A stretch of 64,000 nucleotides of DNA. Origin: Selaginella moellendorffii (lineage: Eukaryota; Streptophyta; Lycopodiopsida; Selaginellales; Selaginellaceae). This document shows, one piece after another, positions 9,901 to 21,189 of the stretch. The DNA lies in the NCBI RefSeq assembly GCF_000143415.4, contig NW_003314268.1:47511-111510 (forward strand). Reading direction: 5' to 3'. The translations under genes were made by a program, and so were the position numbers. The notes beneath the pieces are model-generated. The model did not search any database. It saw nothing but the letters and a program-made list of their open reading frames with translations, and was not told the origin of the DNA. Every line of letters starts with the position of its first letter. The first letter of the stretch is position 1.

Positions 9901-12418
9901 TTGTCTCTTTGATTCACAGCTCTACATCTCTTCTTTCTTTGTGTGCTCGCAGATCTACAGGGAGGTGCGCGATCCTCTCACGAAGCAGACCGTCTATAGC
10001 TCGCCGTTTCCAGGTTGTGAGGGGCCGCTCCATGGAGTCCCGTTGTCCAAGCAGTGCAAGCCGCTGGAAGCTCTTGACTCTAGACGGCTGCTGGCCAGGA
10101 AGAACGGCACCACCTTTTGCTACGACTTCCCTCTGGTAAGTTGTGCGTGTTTCTAGCTGAGCGACGAACGAGCTTGTGTCAAACCAGGTGTTCGAGGCTG
10201 CGCTCAAGCAGTGCTGGAAGGAGTCCGGGATGGAGCTGCCCAAGGACACCACAGCGTTCTGCGCAACCGAGCTCGTGTTTCTTACGGCAAACCAGTCGTG
10301 GGACGCCACCCTGGTGGAGACGAACCGGCCCAGCGCCAGCAACGACATTGGAATGGTAGCGTGGCGTCTGGAGCTGTGCACTCCAGAGTACCCTCAGGGC
10401 CGCCACCTTGTCGTGGTTTCCAACGACGTAACGCATGCCGCTGGCTCCTTCGGCCCCAAGGAGGACGCCTTCTTCAAGTGCGTCACGGACATGGCGTGCC
10501 GGGAGAAGCTCCCTCTCGTCTACCTGGCCGCCAACTCGGGTGCCCGGATCGACGTAGCCGAGGAAGTGAGGAGGAGCTTCCAGGTCGGGTGGCTGGACGA
10601 CTCTCGCCCAGAGCACGGCTTCCACTACCTCTACCTCCGGCCGGACGACTACGCCAAGCTCGGCGCCTTCGTGAACGCTCACAAGCTGGAGGTGGCGGAC
10701 GGACATGTGCGCTGGGTGATCGACGATATCATCGGGCAGAAGGACGGGCTCGGCGTGGAGAACCTCTCGGGGAGCGGTGCCATCGCCAGCGCCTACTCCA
10801 AGGCATACAGGGAGACCTTCACCTTGACGTACGTCTCCGGCAAGACGGTTGGCATCGGTGCCTACCTTGCTCGTCTGGGAATGCGGTGCATCCAGCGGTT
10901 GGACCAGCCGATCATCCTCACGGGCTACTCGGCGCTCAACAAGCTCCTGGGACGAGAAGTGTACAGCTCGCAAATGCAGCTCGGGGGACCCAAGGTGATG
11001 GCGACGAACGGCGTCACGCATCTCACTGTGAGCGACGATCTCGAAGGAGTGTCCGCCATCCTCAACTGGCTGAGCTACGTCCCCAGCGTCAAAGGTGGCG
11101 GGCTTCCGTCTCGGCCCAGCGACGATCCCCCGGACAGGACAGTGGCCTACGTCCCGGAGAACAGCTGCGATCCTCGTGCCGCGGTGGCCGGAGTTTACAA
11201 CTCCGAGGGTGGCGGCGGCTGGATGGGCGGTATCTTCGACAAAGGCAGCTTCACCGAGACGCTCGAGGGGTGGGCTCGGACGGTAGTGACAGGGCGTGCT
11301 CGGCTCGGGGGGATACCAGTTGGGATCATCGCGGTGGAGACGCAGACGGTCATGCAAGTGATCCCTGCGGACCCCGGACAGCTCGACTCGCAGGAGAGAG
11401 TGGTGCCGCAAGCCGGACAGGTCTGGTTCCCGGACTCGGCCTCCAAGACGGCCCAAGCCATGATCGACTTCAACAACGAGGGGCTCCCGCTCTTCATCCT
11501 GGCCAACTGGAGAGGCTTCTCGGGTGGCCAAAGAGATCTCTTTGAGGGAGTTTTGCAAGCCGGATCCACCATCGTGGAGCACCTCCGCACGTACCAGCAA
11601 CCGGTGTTCGTCTACGTGCCTCGGAATGGCGAGCTTCGAGGCGGGGCCTGGGTGGTGGTGGACAGTAAGATCAATCCGGACCAAGTCGAGATGTACGCCG
11701 ACAGCACGGCTAGAGCCGGGGTGCTCGAGGCCGAGGGAGTAGCCGAGATAAAGTTCCGGAGGGAGCAAATCCTCGACTCCATGAAGCGCTTGGATCCAGT
11801 ACTGCCACGACTCGAGGATCCAGCAGCGGTGAGAGCTCGCCAGGACAGCCTGATTCCAGTGTACAAGCAGATCGCCCTCCGCTTCATTGATATGCACGAC
11901 ACGGCCTTCCGGCTGGCCGCCAAAGGGATCATCCGGCGGGTGGTGAACTGGGAGTGCTCGAGGTCTTTCTTCTACAACAGGTTGGCGAGGAGGCTGGCCC
12001 AAGAATCCGTGATACAACGTGTGCTAGCGGCTGCTGGAAGCGAGTGTAGTCACCGGGACGCGCTGGAGCTGTTGAGGCAGTGGTTCTTGACGTGGAGCAG
12101 CAGCAGCACCGGCGATGGGGATGGTTGGGCCGACGATACTCTGGTTGTGGAGTGGCTGGCCAGCAACGAGTCCAGGATCCAACGGGAGCTCCAGCAGCTC
12201 AGAGTGCAGAAAGTTTCGAGGCAGATGCTCAGTGATTGTCAAAATCGAAACGACGATCTCGAGGTGCTGCCGCAAGTTATACAGAACCTTGTTGATAAGG
12301 TAAGTTTTGTCTACCGTTTCGCTGTGCAGCTCTGATCTCCTCTTCGTCTTGCTCGTGTCAGATGGATCCTGCTGCCAGGCAAGCACTCAAGGAGCAAATT
12401 AAAGCAGCACTACTGTAA
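6971..12418 (+). pseudogene. ACC1: Homomeric acetyl-CoA carboxylase, 5'-truncated with premature TGA
   Basis: Multidomain ACC makes malonyl-CoA in the plant cytosol. About 15 exons can be traced: to 7015, 7078-7269, 7330-7518, 7584-7694, 7750-7842, 7889-8071, 8130-8207, 8260-8382, 8432-8707, 8766-9073, 9126-9363, 9425-9877, 9953-10135, 10188-12299 and 12362-12418. The biotin site EVMKM is in exon 2, and exon 14 encodes the whole carboxyltransferase (LSGSGAIASAY, GIGAYLARLGMRCIQ, RGFSGGQRDLFEG). The biotin carboxylase domain is missing: homology begins at GTRLLIDGRTCLLQ, close to a duplication breakpoint. TGA at 8576-8578 stands where relatives have Arg (CGA), just before a duplicated GDH tripeptide. 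The remaining frames are clean, so decay is recent, or the TGA is a sequencing error. An upstream part beyond the left edge is possible but would need an intron of over 6.9 kb. Confidence 0.9.
8576..8578 (+). other. In-frame TGA within ACC exon 9
   Basis: The codon follows KSAIDE and precedes MEYWVDAPVAVEDALV, and the reading frame continues uninterrupted on both sides. Plant ACCs have Arg here; CGA to TGA is the expected outcome of methyl-CpG deamination. Confidence 0.85.
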
Positions 12419-12479
12419 ACTTACTGCTGTTGTCATTCCTTTTCCAAGGCACGGAGGAGCTCAGCAAGGATCCCACCTC

Positions 12480-13428
12480 CGTTCTGATCACCTACGTGAA
12501 ATTGTTTGGTTCACATTCAAATAAAGAAAAAATAACTTCACCTGAGTTCTCAAGCCCGAGCGGAGCGTCCGTTATCATACAAGTCCGAGCTTTGTTCCAC
12601 GCTCTTGCTCTTAGTTGGGGTAACGGAGAAGGTAGTCGTTTTTGGAGGCGGTTTTTGCTGCAAGATAGGGACTTGAGAGCGGGCATGAGCTCCCTGGTCT
12701 TCGACTGGATTGTTCTGCCAATGCAAAGCTCCTGTAACAAACCAACTTAGTACATGTTTCCTTCTAACTTGATACATACCAGTAAGAACTCCAAACGAGG
12801 TGTCTTCCCCAGATACTGCGCAAGTGCATCTCCAAGGTATGAAAGTGAAACGTTGCAGACAACACCACTGATCGCAGAGACGTCTACGGCCTCCACGCAT
12901 TTCTGAATCAGCAGCGGCTCGTTCAACCAGCACACCATTGATTGCCTACAGAAATGGCAACAAAAAGCTTCACATCCAGTGAGCCCGTAAAGACCAATCG
13001 TACCTCCGGTGTGACATCCACATCGAGATCAGTGGGATCAAAAATAAGGTTGTCCATTGAGTAGATGAGCAGGCCTTCCGTTGTTGCAGCTGCCCAAGAC
13101 CTGCCAGTTGGAGATATCCTGAGGCACTTGGTGCGTATAATTGGCCTCGCAGCGTTGGTCTGTGCCCCGGGTAGTCCCTGCGCCAACTTGCCTCTAACTT
13201 GACCATCGACACCGGCCTGTCATAGTCATCGATCAGATCTATAGGACCCTCCTGCAACGTCACGCCTGCCTCCGTCAATCGGGTCAGAAGTGGATCTGAC
13301 CATCAAGTGTTGAGCAGGCCAGTTGCTTTCCGTCCGGGCTGTAAACCATGGTGAGCACGTCATGAGTGAAGGTTTCAACCCCTCAAACACATCCCACAGG
13401 TGCACGGTTTTGTCCCATGATGACGAAG
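12480..13428 (-). pseudogene. PWP2: PWP2 C-terminal half, degraded
   Basis: On the minus strand the blocks LASSSWDKTVHLWDVFEG, GRRDVAGG, EGPIDLIDD, RTKCLRISPTGRSWAAATTEG, DPTDLDVDVTPE, then after a short intron LNEPLLIQKCVEAV and GDALAQYLG, and after another intron ELC and TRELMPALKSL follow the order of PWP2. Intron borders at about 12954-13004 and 12735-12783 look intact. Frames shift near 13190-13330, and the upstream half is separated by a gypsy/hAT insertion, so no full protein can be made. It converges on the ACC 3' end. Confidence 0.85.
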
Positions 13429-13490
13429 CCAATATTACCAACAGAGCTGGGTTTACCTTTGTGATTGCCACGAGCTGCCGATGACCTAGT
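13429..13490 (+). mobile_element. Short gypsy relic inside PWP2
   Basis: These about 60 bases match the integrase-downstream part of the gypsy family at 24590-24650 and 5530-5590 (CCAATATTACC, GAGCTGGGTTTACC). In the PWP2 locus they sit between exon sequence and the hAT remnant, which shows that a gypsy insertion was later mostly deleted. Confidence 0.7.
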
Positions 13491-13573
13491 ATGCATAGGC
13501 ATACTGGATCATGACATATGCAGTGCTATGCATATAGCTATGCATCATAAAACATCGAGCTTTCCATCTATAT

Positions 13574-13859
13574 TAGTTTTCAACTAAGACACACTTAATT
13601 GCATTAATTTTATTTGCATCAATCTTGCCATCTTGAGCTGTAAACTCTAATCTTTTAATCATATAATACATTGCTTCATAAATTAATCTTATTGTTGCAC
13701 CCTCACGATCAGCAAAATGTAACACCTTCAAAATAAAAGCTATCATAACCAATAAAGTAAAAACATTCTTCCAAAATTAATCATTAAGAATTGTTGTGAG
13801 AACATCTTTGGCATCTTTTGTGTTATACCACTTCGATGATTCAAATTCTACACTCACTA
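13574..13859 (-). pseudogene. hAT-type transposase remnant, copy 2
   Basis: Same sequence as the remnant at 5675-5960 (offset 7899), with FWKNVF, then ADREGATIRLIYEAM on the minus strand. Here it separates the N-terminal and C-terminal halves of PWP2. Confidence 0.6.
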
Positions 13860-13933
13860 TGAATCATTGAAGGCACAGCAAAATATCTTCATACTAAAGC
13901 TGGCTGACCATAAAAAAAATGTAAGCGAATTAA

Positions 13934-14664
13934 GTCCCAACCATGTTCATTATGTGGTAGTCACATGACAAGGGCCTTCCATTTTGGTGGAACAAGTCAA
14001 GCTCCCACTTGCCTTTATCGGGACATAGAACAGGTAGCTTCCTCTCCTCCTTTCAAACAAGGCGATCAGATTCTTCCAAGTCCTCCCCCTCGAGAGTTGA
14101 TTGGTAAATGTGTGAAACTGAGGAGTCACTAGTGATCCAAGCAAAATACCTTGCAATGCTATGTCTTCCCTGACAGCCACCACCATTGGGCATGGGAGCT
14201 GGAAGCTCTTGAGCCAGGTGGAACACCCAGTGACACAGCGTGCCATCCTTGGAGAAACTATAAGCAAAGATCCCGCCCTCTGTGCTCTCGGTGAAGAAGA
14301 CGCCATTAATAATGTTGTGGTGTGCAGAGAGCACAACTGCATTGCTTTGGAGCGTAAAAATCCTCACCGCGAAGTCCTTGCAGCTGCAGATGACCCAATT
14401 GCCGTCGGGGCTCCAATCGAGGCAAGCGATCGTGTCGTGGCTGCTGGAGAAAGTGTGGAGTACCATGAACTCCTTGAGGCACCCGACCGTCCTCCATACC
14501 TGGATGGCAACTGCAAAGAGGAATCCATCGGGGCTAAATCTGGAGCTTAGACACATCATTGCCATTCTCCACAGGCAGCGTCCAGCTCTGTGACAGAGAT
14601 AGAGATGTGATTGCCGACTGGTGACACCAGCGCAGCGCTCCCACCCACAGCGACATTGGAATTA
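13934..14664 (-). pseudogene. PWP2: PWP2 N-terminal part, copy 2
   Basis: Identical in content to the fragment at 6035-6765: SPVGNHIS, FSPDGFLFAVA, CLDWSPDGNW, KDFAVRIF and KDGTLCHW. With the C-terminal half at 12480-13428 this is the more complete, and probably original, PWP2 locus, but the insertions and frame breaks leave it non-functional. The extreme N-terminus before about 14664 is not recognised. Because PWP2 is essential in studied eukaryotes, an intact copy should exist elsewhere in the genome. Confidence 0.75.
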
Positions 14665-14804
14665 AGTATTATTAAATCTACTATTAATTGCCAAACTTTG
14701 TGGGCTGCTGGATCTGGTCAATTGATGCTGTTAACCTAGTAAATATCACATGCTTCTGAAATATTTTTGTGAGGTTGCCTGAGGTGTGAGTGACACTTGT
14801 CTAT

Positions 14805-16920
14805 TTGCATGGCCTAGAAGGGATAAAAACTCTCCTTTTACTGCAGCTCCTCCCAGCCATGAAATTTCCAAGGGAAGCAGGAGAGGAGGGGCATAGATGG
14901 ATGCCTATGAGCTCCACTGACCAGTAGAAACAAGGAGAGGGGACTGTGAGCAGCAGGGCTGGCAATGGCATTTGAGCCATGTGGAGGAGGAACCTCCACA
15001 CGGAGATGGACCCAAGAGCTCCATGGTTTGTGGAGGAGAGGAGGTGACCAACACTGTCAATGGGGTGGTTGGCAACCACCTAGCACCAAAGATGGAGGCC
15101 TAGGAGCTCCTAGGATTTGTGGATGGGCATGTTGTGTTTGCCTTGCTCTCATGCACCATCTTTTTTGCAGAAGTTCTCACTTCTTTCCCTAGGGCTAGAC
15201 TAGCAGTGGAGTGCTATGGCCAGCACTCTGGAGCAATGGAGCACCAAGTGGAGTGCCATGGCTATCCAACAGTGGAGTGCCATGGGAAATTGATTGATTC
15301 AGTCTGCTACTAGCACTTAGTTCTCTAGTGGGTATTTACTATTTGAATTTGTGGGTGGAGACTAGGTGCTAGGGAAAAATTGTTGGGGCATAAGCCATGG
15401 ACAGCAGGTGATAAAAAATGTTGCCTACTGTGGGTCCCCTCTTGCATTGCTTATCAATTTTTTTTAGGCTCTTGGAAAACTTTTGCAAGGGATTGTGTGG
15501 GCATGAGAACAACCCCTCTTGGGGTTCCTGTAGGGCATGGTTGAGTTTGCTGGTGATTGTACATGAGATGTTGCTTAGATGGCAAAACCATTGTTTCTTA
15601 GCTTGGATACTATGATTAAAATTCATTTTGACTTAAACTTGCCTCAATCAGTTAATATAATTAAGATGACATAGCCTGTCTTACAATTTTTTTCTTTATG
15701 TATATGTTTAGTTGATAGATAGAGTTGCCCCTCACCAATTGATAAGTTGTACTGATATATTGATTGGGCAATTACAGCAAGTCTATATGGATTTCTTCTC
15801 TCTCAGCATAAGACTTATATTTCAAACGTGAGGTTGATGCTCAAGGAGCTTAGTCTTAATACAAAAAATTAAACACCTATATAAATCTTACAATCATAGA
15901 TTATCAGATTTTGAAATTTGAATTAATATATTATTAACAATTATATTTTGTATTTTTTTTCTTAGTTTTGCTTGGGTCTGGATAGTAGATTTGTGTTTTT
16001 AAAATTTTAGTGTTCCATATTCTAAGAAAAGCACATGGCAAAGTAATAGTTTGCTAACATTAAAATTATTTAAAATTAAATTAATTTATTTCGATTTAAA
16101 GTTCAAAGTCTTAAAGTTAAAGTTTCGAATATATTTCGATTTAAGAATAATTATATTTATTCTTATAACTAAAAAAATTATTCTCAGAAATTTTAGTTTT
16201 AACTTTTTCTTACTTTGAGTATAAAATTTCTAAAAATATTATTATTTTAAATATATTCATATTCCCAAGTAATACTGCATTTAATATATTTATCAAAAGT
16301 ATTTAAATAGTAATTCTCCTTTTTCACTTTGGGAATATATTTGATTTCTAAATATGTAGTCTATGCTGTATAGTATTGTGTGTGTATATCTATACATATA
16401 AAAATATCATAAATAAATTGTATAAAATTATTTATTTTGTACTCATCCAGCATTTTCTTGGAAATATTAATATCTAGATAATGATCTACAGATTAACTAT
16501 ATAAGTTAAGTGTGGAATGTTTTGTTTACTTAATAGAAGTGTTATTTTTATATATTAATCTAATTGATCAAATAGAAGTTTATAATTATATACATGTTTA
16601 TAATTTAAAAATAAAATATTAATCTTATTAAATATAAACAGTTAGATGGTAAAATAAACTAGAATATATTAAAAAGTGTTTAAAATTAGTATAAATTATA
16701 AATAAAAAATTAAACTAAATGAATAACACAATAAGATTGTAGATTATTCCAGAATACTCACCAATATTATAGATATATCCACTATCACCTCACTCAAATA
16801 AATATTCATTGTGATAAGAAGAAATTTTCTATACTATTAATTTTAAATTTTTTAACTTTTTTTTGGTTTGAGATATTTACAAATATAATTGCTTTTGAAG
16901 TTTTATTACTTATTTTTATT
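14805..16920. other. Intergenic DNA without recognised genes
   Basis: 14805-15370 is moderately GC-rich but its small open frames resemble nothing I know. It includes three close copies of AGTGGAGTGCCATGG or one-base variants at 15211-15285. From 15370 rightwards the DNA becomes very AT-rich with no supported coding sequence. Confidence 0.6.
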
Positions 16921-16924
16921 GAAT

Positions 16925-16945
16925 TGTGTGTGTGTGTGTGTGTTT

Positions 16946-17002
<57 letters not shown>
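16925..17002. repeat. Compound microsatellite (TG)n(TC)n(TA)n
   Basis: A GT run, an interrupted GT, a long CT run and a TA run follow each other directly. Slippage is likely. A 76-codon minus-strand frame through it is a repeat artefact. Confidence 0.95.
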
Positions 17003-17245
17003 AATAAAAACTTAATACAAAAGTTTTTCCATACAATCAAATAAATTGACAAATCATAAGCGCATTAATATTATTTTTGTCCTTGACCACACAATAACGT
17101 TCATAATACTAATAAAACTTAAAATGTGTAATTATCAATATGTATGTGACTAACTTGGTGGATTAGCAGCAGATGAACTCCAATATATAAATAAAGTATC
17201 TGTAATACACAGTAAATAATTTTGTTATTTCAAGTAGTAATATAA

Positions 17246-18136
17246 CTATAGAACACATTTTGGATGATTATATGTTTTGGTTTCCCACCATATATAATTT
17301 GGTGCTTGTTGATTATATATAACTAAATTACAATTATTTTTAATAGTAAAAAATGTTAAATGTAAACAGTTTAATTTTGTACAATATTTGTTTATTGACC
17401 ACATGACAAGGTTTTTATGTGAATATAAAACTAAATTACCATCTAGCTGAAGAATGAGCTTGCATAAACCATAATAATTTTGGGTATTTTCAGAAATCCA
17501 TATAAGATGTTTTTCAGAATAAAGTGCCAATCTACAATTTGATTGTAAAAGTAATGTATTATGACCATTTGGTGATCTTAAAAACATATCTGTCAAAATA
17601 TAATAATTTGGTAATCCAGCATATAAGGATGATATTTCTAGACAATTAAAATTGTGTAAAGAAAGAATACTTCTATTTAGAAATTGTGGTTTTTTTGTAA
17701 AATCATGTATTGTATAAGCAATTTGAAAAACAGAAGTTATTACTATAAATAAATCAGAAGCTGTAGAATTAATTATATTTCTATAATTATTTAGTAAATA
17801 TTCTATTCCAGTTCTTAATGTATTCCCAGTAATATTTGTATTTGGTTGGGTATTTATTTTACAATTTGTTGGATCAGCACGAATGCGTTCAACACTTGTA
17901 AATACATATCGGGTATGAGTATTATCCAATGGAGTAGCTACAATATCAGTATAATTTAATGGATAAAATGCATATTTAGAAAATTTTATCCTTTTACATA
18001 AATTATCAAATCCATTAAATACAATATTCATCTCATCACAAGTTAAAGTATTATTATTACCCCATTTTACATTTTTTATTCCAAAAACTTTATAAATATA
18101 TAATAGTAAAACTACTTTTAGAAATATCATTAACAT
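17246..18136 (-). CDS. Secreted protein with C-terminal B-lectin (GNA-like) domain
   Basis: This is a single uninterrupted frame of 296 codons. Residues 1-19 form a hydrophobic signal peptide. Residues about 30-175 contain several Cys and at least four N-glycosylation sequons (NYT, NIT, NST, NRS) and match nothing I recognise. Residues about 176-290 look like a bulb-type mannose-binding lectin with three subsites: QSNCRLALY (198-206, degenerate), QLDGNLVLY (230-238, the canonical QxDxNxVxY) and KNNCNLVIY (266-274, degenerate), each followed by a Trp-containing strand. It is therefore probably an extracellular sugar-binding glycoprotein; that function is inferred from the domain. No transmembrane or kinase part is present, unlike the common plant B-lectin receptor kinases. 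Coding DNA is extremely AT-rich, like its surroundings and unlike the other genes here. Confidence 0.7.
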   Translation of the reverse strand: MLMIFLKVVLLLYIYKVFGIKNVKWGNNNTLTCDEMNIVFNGFDNLCKRIKFSKYAFYPLNYTDIVATPLDNTHTRYVFTSVERIRADPTNCKINTQPNTNITGNTLRTGIEYLLNNYRNIINSTASDLFIVITSVFQIAYTIHDFTKKPQFLNRSILSLHNFNCLEISSLYAGLPNYYILTDMFLRSPNGHNTLLLQSNCRLALYSEKHLIWISENTQNYYGLCKLILQLDGNLVLYSHKNLVMWSINKYCTKLNCLHLTFFTIKNNCNLVIYNQQAPNYIWWETKTYNHPKCVL

Positions 18137-19059
18137 AACATTTACAAAAAATTTAATCTTCTAGAGAATACTTTTGATACTAGTATCTTTTCTTAATATA
18201 GCTTTAATTTTAGTTTTTAGACTAGGATTCTTAAATAGTGTAATGATGTACAAATATTTTTTTATTTGTATTCTCTACTTTTAAATAATATTAATTTCTG
18301 AGAATAATATTGGTTTATATTTATATTATACAAAGAAGTTAAAAAGTTTCTTAGACATTCCCTTTTATCTTTTAACCCTACATATTTTGAATATATTTCA
18401 CTCCCTTTCCTAGTTGGCTTAAGAGGAGATAAGGTGTGCTTCATTTATACCCATTTTAAGCATGTCTTGACATTGATAGCTTTTGTACTGTTCAAAAAAT
18501 ATTTTACCTTTCATAGAAGGGTGATGTCTTATTGAACCTTTCAAAAGGAAGGTTGGAATGAAAAAATTCTTTAATAATGAAACATAGTGTTGTAAGTTTT
18601 GAATCATAAAATTATAGAGATAAAAAATGTTAATAAAAAGTTAAATATAATGTAGTAGTAAACTTGCTGGATAATTTATGTATTATTACTGGTTTATAGG
18701 TTTTATTATATCCACTATATACATTAAATGTATATATACTAATTTATTATACTTATGCTTAATTGTATTTCACAAGAAAATAATGGGTTACCCTTCAAAG
18801 TTAGAGGTATGATCCTAAGGTTATGCCAAAGTCACAACCTTAGATCTTTTTTTCTATATGATAATTTTTCTCATTCTCCATGTTAGATATGGTATAAATG
18901 AAAGTAGCATTAGTTCAATAAGTGATTTAAAATGTAATTTGCCATTAAGCAATGGGGGGTGGGGTTTCCAATTGTATAGTAAGGATAATGGTTAAAAGAA
19001 TAATTAACCACTTGAGACATTAGTTTAACTCCCACTAGGATGTGTTATTCTTTGTTTTT
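18137..19059. other. AT-rich intergenic DNA
   Basis: No supported gene. Short minus-strand frames at 18262-18607 have no recognisable motif. The right end may hold the outer part of the LTR whose inner part is at 19060-19294. Confidence 0.5.
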
Positions 19060-19294
19060 AAATTTAGCTTGAGCTTAAACTTAAGTTCCATGCTATTTTA
19101 GTTGGTCAGGTAGCCACATCCTTAAGTTAAGCTATTGGTATGTTGAAATTGTGCTAAACACAATTTAACACCATTTTGTATGCAAAAGTTAGATACCAAG
19201 AGCTAGTGCTCATAGGAGATACTAAGTGTATTCCAGAACCTTAGTTTATAATATAACAGATTTGGAGTTTAACTCCAAATTTATATGTATTACA
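19060..19294 (+). repeat. LTR inner part of a decayed retroelement
   Basis: The sequence resembles the reverse complement of the long-LTR family at 48843-49340: TAGCTTGAGCTTAAACTTAAG, a CATGCTA block, then TTTTGTATGC. It ends in TTACA immediately before a primer-binding site. The outer LTR boundary could not be set. Confidence 0.5.
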
Positions 19295-19296
19295 TT

Positions 19297-19309
19297 TGGT
19301 ATCAAAGGA
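19297..19309 (+). other. Primer-binding site, initiator tRNA-Met type
   Basis: TGGTATCAAAGG differs by one base from the common plant retroelement primer site TGGTATCAGAG, and is separated by TT from an LTR end ACA. The same arrangement occurs at 48290 and, inverted, at 56034-56047. Confidence 0.65.
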
Positions 19310-19479
19310 ATTGTCTTAATAATACGTATCTAACATTTATTGGAGTTTTTAAAGCTGCATATGTAGAAAATTTACTAATAAATCCATAACAACCTATGTA
19401 AGATTACTTAGATTGCACTATTCAATAAAGATATTGTATGTATGTTTAGTTATTGATAAAGACATATATGCAGTTGGTG

Positions 19480-20600
19480 AGATGGCAAAATGGAACCATG
19501 TTGATGACATTAAAACCTCTAAATAAGTGAATTGAGAGGAGGAAACTGCTAAAGATGCTACAAATGAAGCTAAGGCCGAGTTAAAAGAGGAAAAGCTTAG
19601 GCATGATGTTGCACAATAGCATACAACTCAAAACATTATAATTGAGAATTTGCAAAAAAGAAGTTTGTAAATTAAAGAAGGAAAACAAGAAAAGAAAGAA
19701 GTAAAAGCAACTAAATTAGTTAAACCTGAACAATCAAACTCCTTTTTATGTTTGAAGGATAATGAAGTTTTACAATTGCCTCTAATTGCACAAATTTTAA
19801 AGTTCAAACCTCTAAAACCACCCAATTTTATAGGTATGGAAGACTGGGTCTACGATATAGATATAGATGATCAAATAAAAGTTACATGCATCCAGTCCTT
19901 TCCTATTGATCATGCCAAAAATTAGTGTGTTGAAAAAGGGCAGACTAGAAGTTAGATTAAGATGTGGTCTTGTATCCGAAAAGAATATTTACTAGATAAT
20001 TTTGGTCTAAAACTTCATATAGAACTACGGTGGTTAAAGCAACATGAAAACTTTATTCACTATATTAATGTATTTACTCAAAAGTGTATTATAATTGCAA
20101 ATATGAATGACAAAGATGCTCAAAGTTATTTTTTAAAAGGTTTTCACTTTTTAACAATGAGGTTTTAAAGTTTAAACCAAATATGTATCTAGAGTGTAAG
20201 GAAGCAACACAACAAGTTGCCTTTAGTTGCTCATGGAGCAATATCAGCACCTCAAACAAAAATAAAAACTTTAGAAATAAATAAAATGAATGGGTGGAAG
20301 GAAGGTTTTGCTCTAGAGGCTTATAAACATGCAACCACTAATAACTTCTTTTGGTCCTAGGCCCTATATTCCTCCTAGTGAGTACAAGCAACAACAACCT
20401 GCAAACCTACTTCCAACGGAATAGGTAGTGTAGGTAATTGCTTCTATTGTGGAGAAGTAGAACATAAATCTTTAGAATGTCTCAACAAGCATAAAATGAG
20501 ATCTCGTGTCAATGTCATAAAAGATAATGATGGTGATGAAACTAAAGGGGTTGATAAATTGATTAATGTAAACTATGAGGAAAAGGAAGTGAGTTATTTT
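19480..20600 (+). pseudogene. Retroelement gag with zinc knuckle, decayed
   Basis: Broken frames translate to a capsid-like series: LKFKPLKPPNF, then LKQHENFIHYINVF and NMNDKDAQSYFLKGF, followed by a CX2CX4HX4C knuckle (CFYCGEVEHKSLEC at about 20439-20480). This is the order in Ty3/gypsy gag. Several stops and frame changes interrupt it. No polymerase follows before 22 kb, so only the 5' part of an element remains. Confidence 0.65.
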
Positions 20601-20908
20601 CCTTAAGATTTTCTCACAACCAATGCAAGCACTAAGCTCCTCCATTGTGCTCAAAACCTTTGCTAATTGCATTGTTCCTTTAGTAGGTATTTGCTATGGC
20701 ATCAAGGTCTTGGTGTAAAGCATTATTTCTGAGGTAGATTTCCTTGTGGTCAACTACTAGTGTCTTGGAATGTTCAACTCATTTCACTTACAATGGATTT
20801 GTGACTAAAATGAAGAATGTTGCCTTATGGACCATTGAGTCTTCTTCCTATCATCACCAGCATTATAACTAGATTGGGATCATCAACTCTTCTTCCTCCT
20901 TTTATCAC

Positions 20909-20988
20909 CAACATAGTAGGAATGTTTATAATATTAAAAGAGCTCAATCACCAACAAAGTAGGAACATTTATGATATTAAAAAAGCTA
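20909..20988. repeat. Two imperfect tandem copies of about 40 bp
   Basis: TCACCAACATAGTAGGAAT and TCACCAACAAAGTAGGAAC begin two adjacent copies, each ending in ATATTAAAA followed by AGCT. Confidence 0.7.
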
Positions 20989-21189
20989 AAAGTATGTAAT
21001 TAGGAGTGTAAGAACCCTAGATTGCCTTTGCTTTTGCAACAATCTTCTCCCTGGCTTGTTGAGACTATAAGCTCTCATAGATGCTCGAAATTTTAAGAAC
21101 AGGGACATGATGCTGCTGAGGCTCCCAACAGCATAGTTCAGGGTGGTCATCCCACTTTGCATCAAGCTTTGGTAGATCGCTCTAGAGCT

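Larger units (their letters stand above)
13429..14804. repeat. Segmental duplication, copy 2 (about 1.38 kb)
   Basis: Offset 7899 from 5530-6905. The left border falls within a 60-bp gypsy relic that is joined directly to PWP2 exon sequence. The right border at 14804 is where the two copies diverge after GTCTAT. Confidence 0.92.

Noticed and set aside
10211..11545. 444-codon plus-strand frame rich in Arg and Gly
   Set aside because: Shifted frame of the same ACC exon; composition typical of a shadow frame.
10179..12017. 612-codon open frame on the minus strand
   Set aside because: It lies antisense to the GC-rich ACC carboxyltransferase exon, whose sense frame matches a known family; the antisense frame has no recognisable domain.
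16806..17036. 76-codon minus frame with Arg-Glu run
   Set aside because: Runs through the compound microsatellite.
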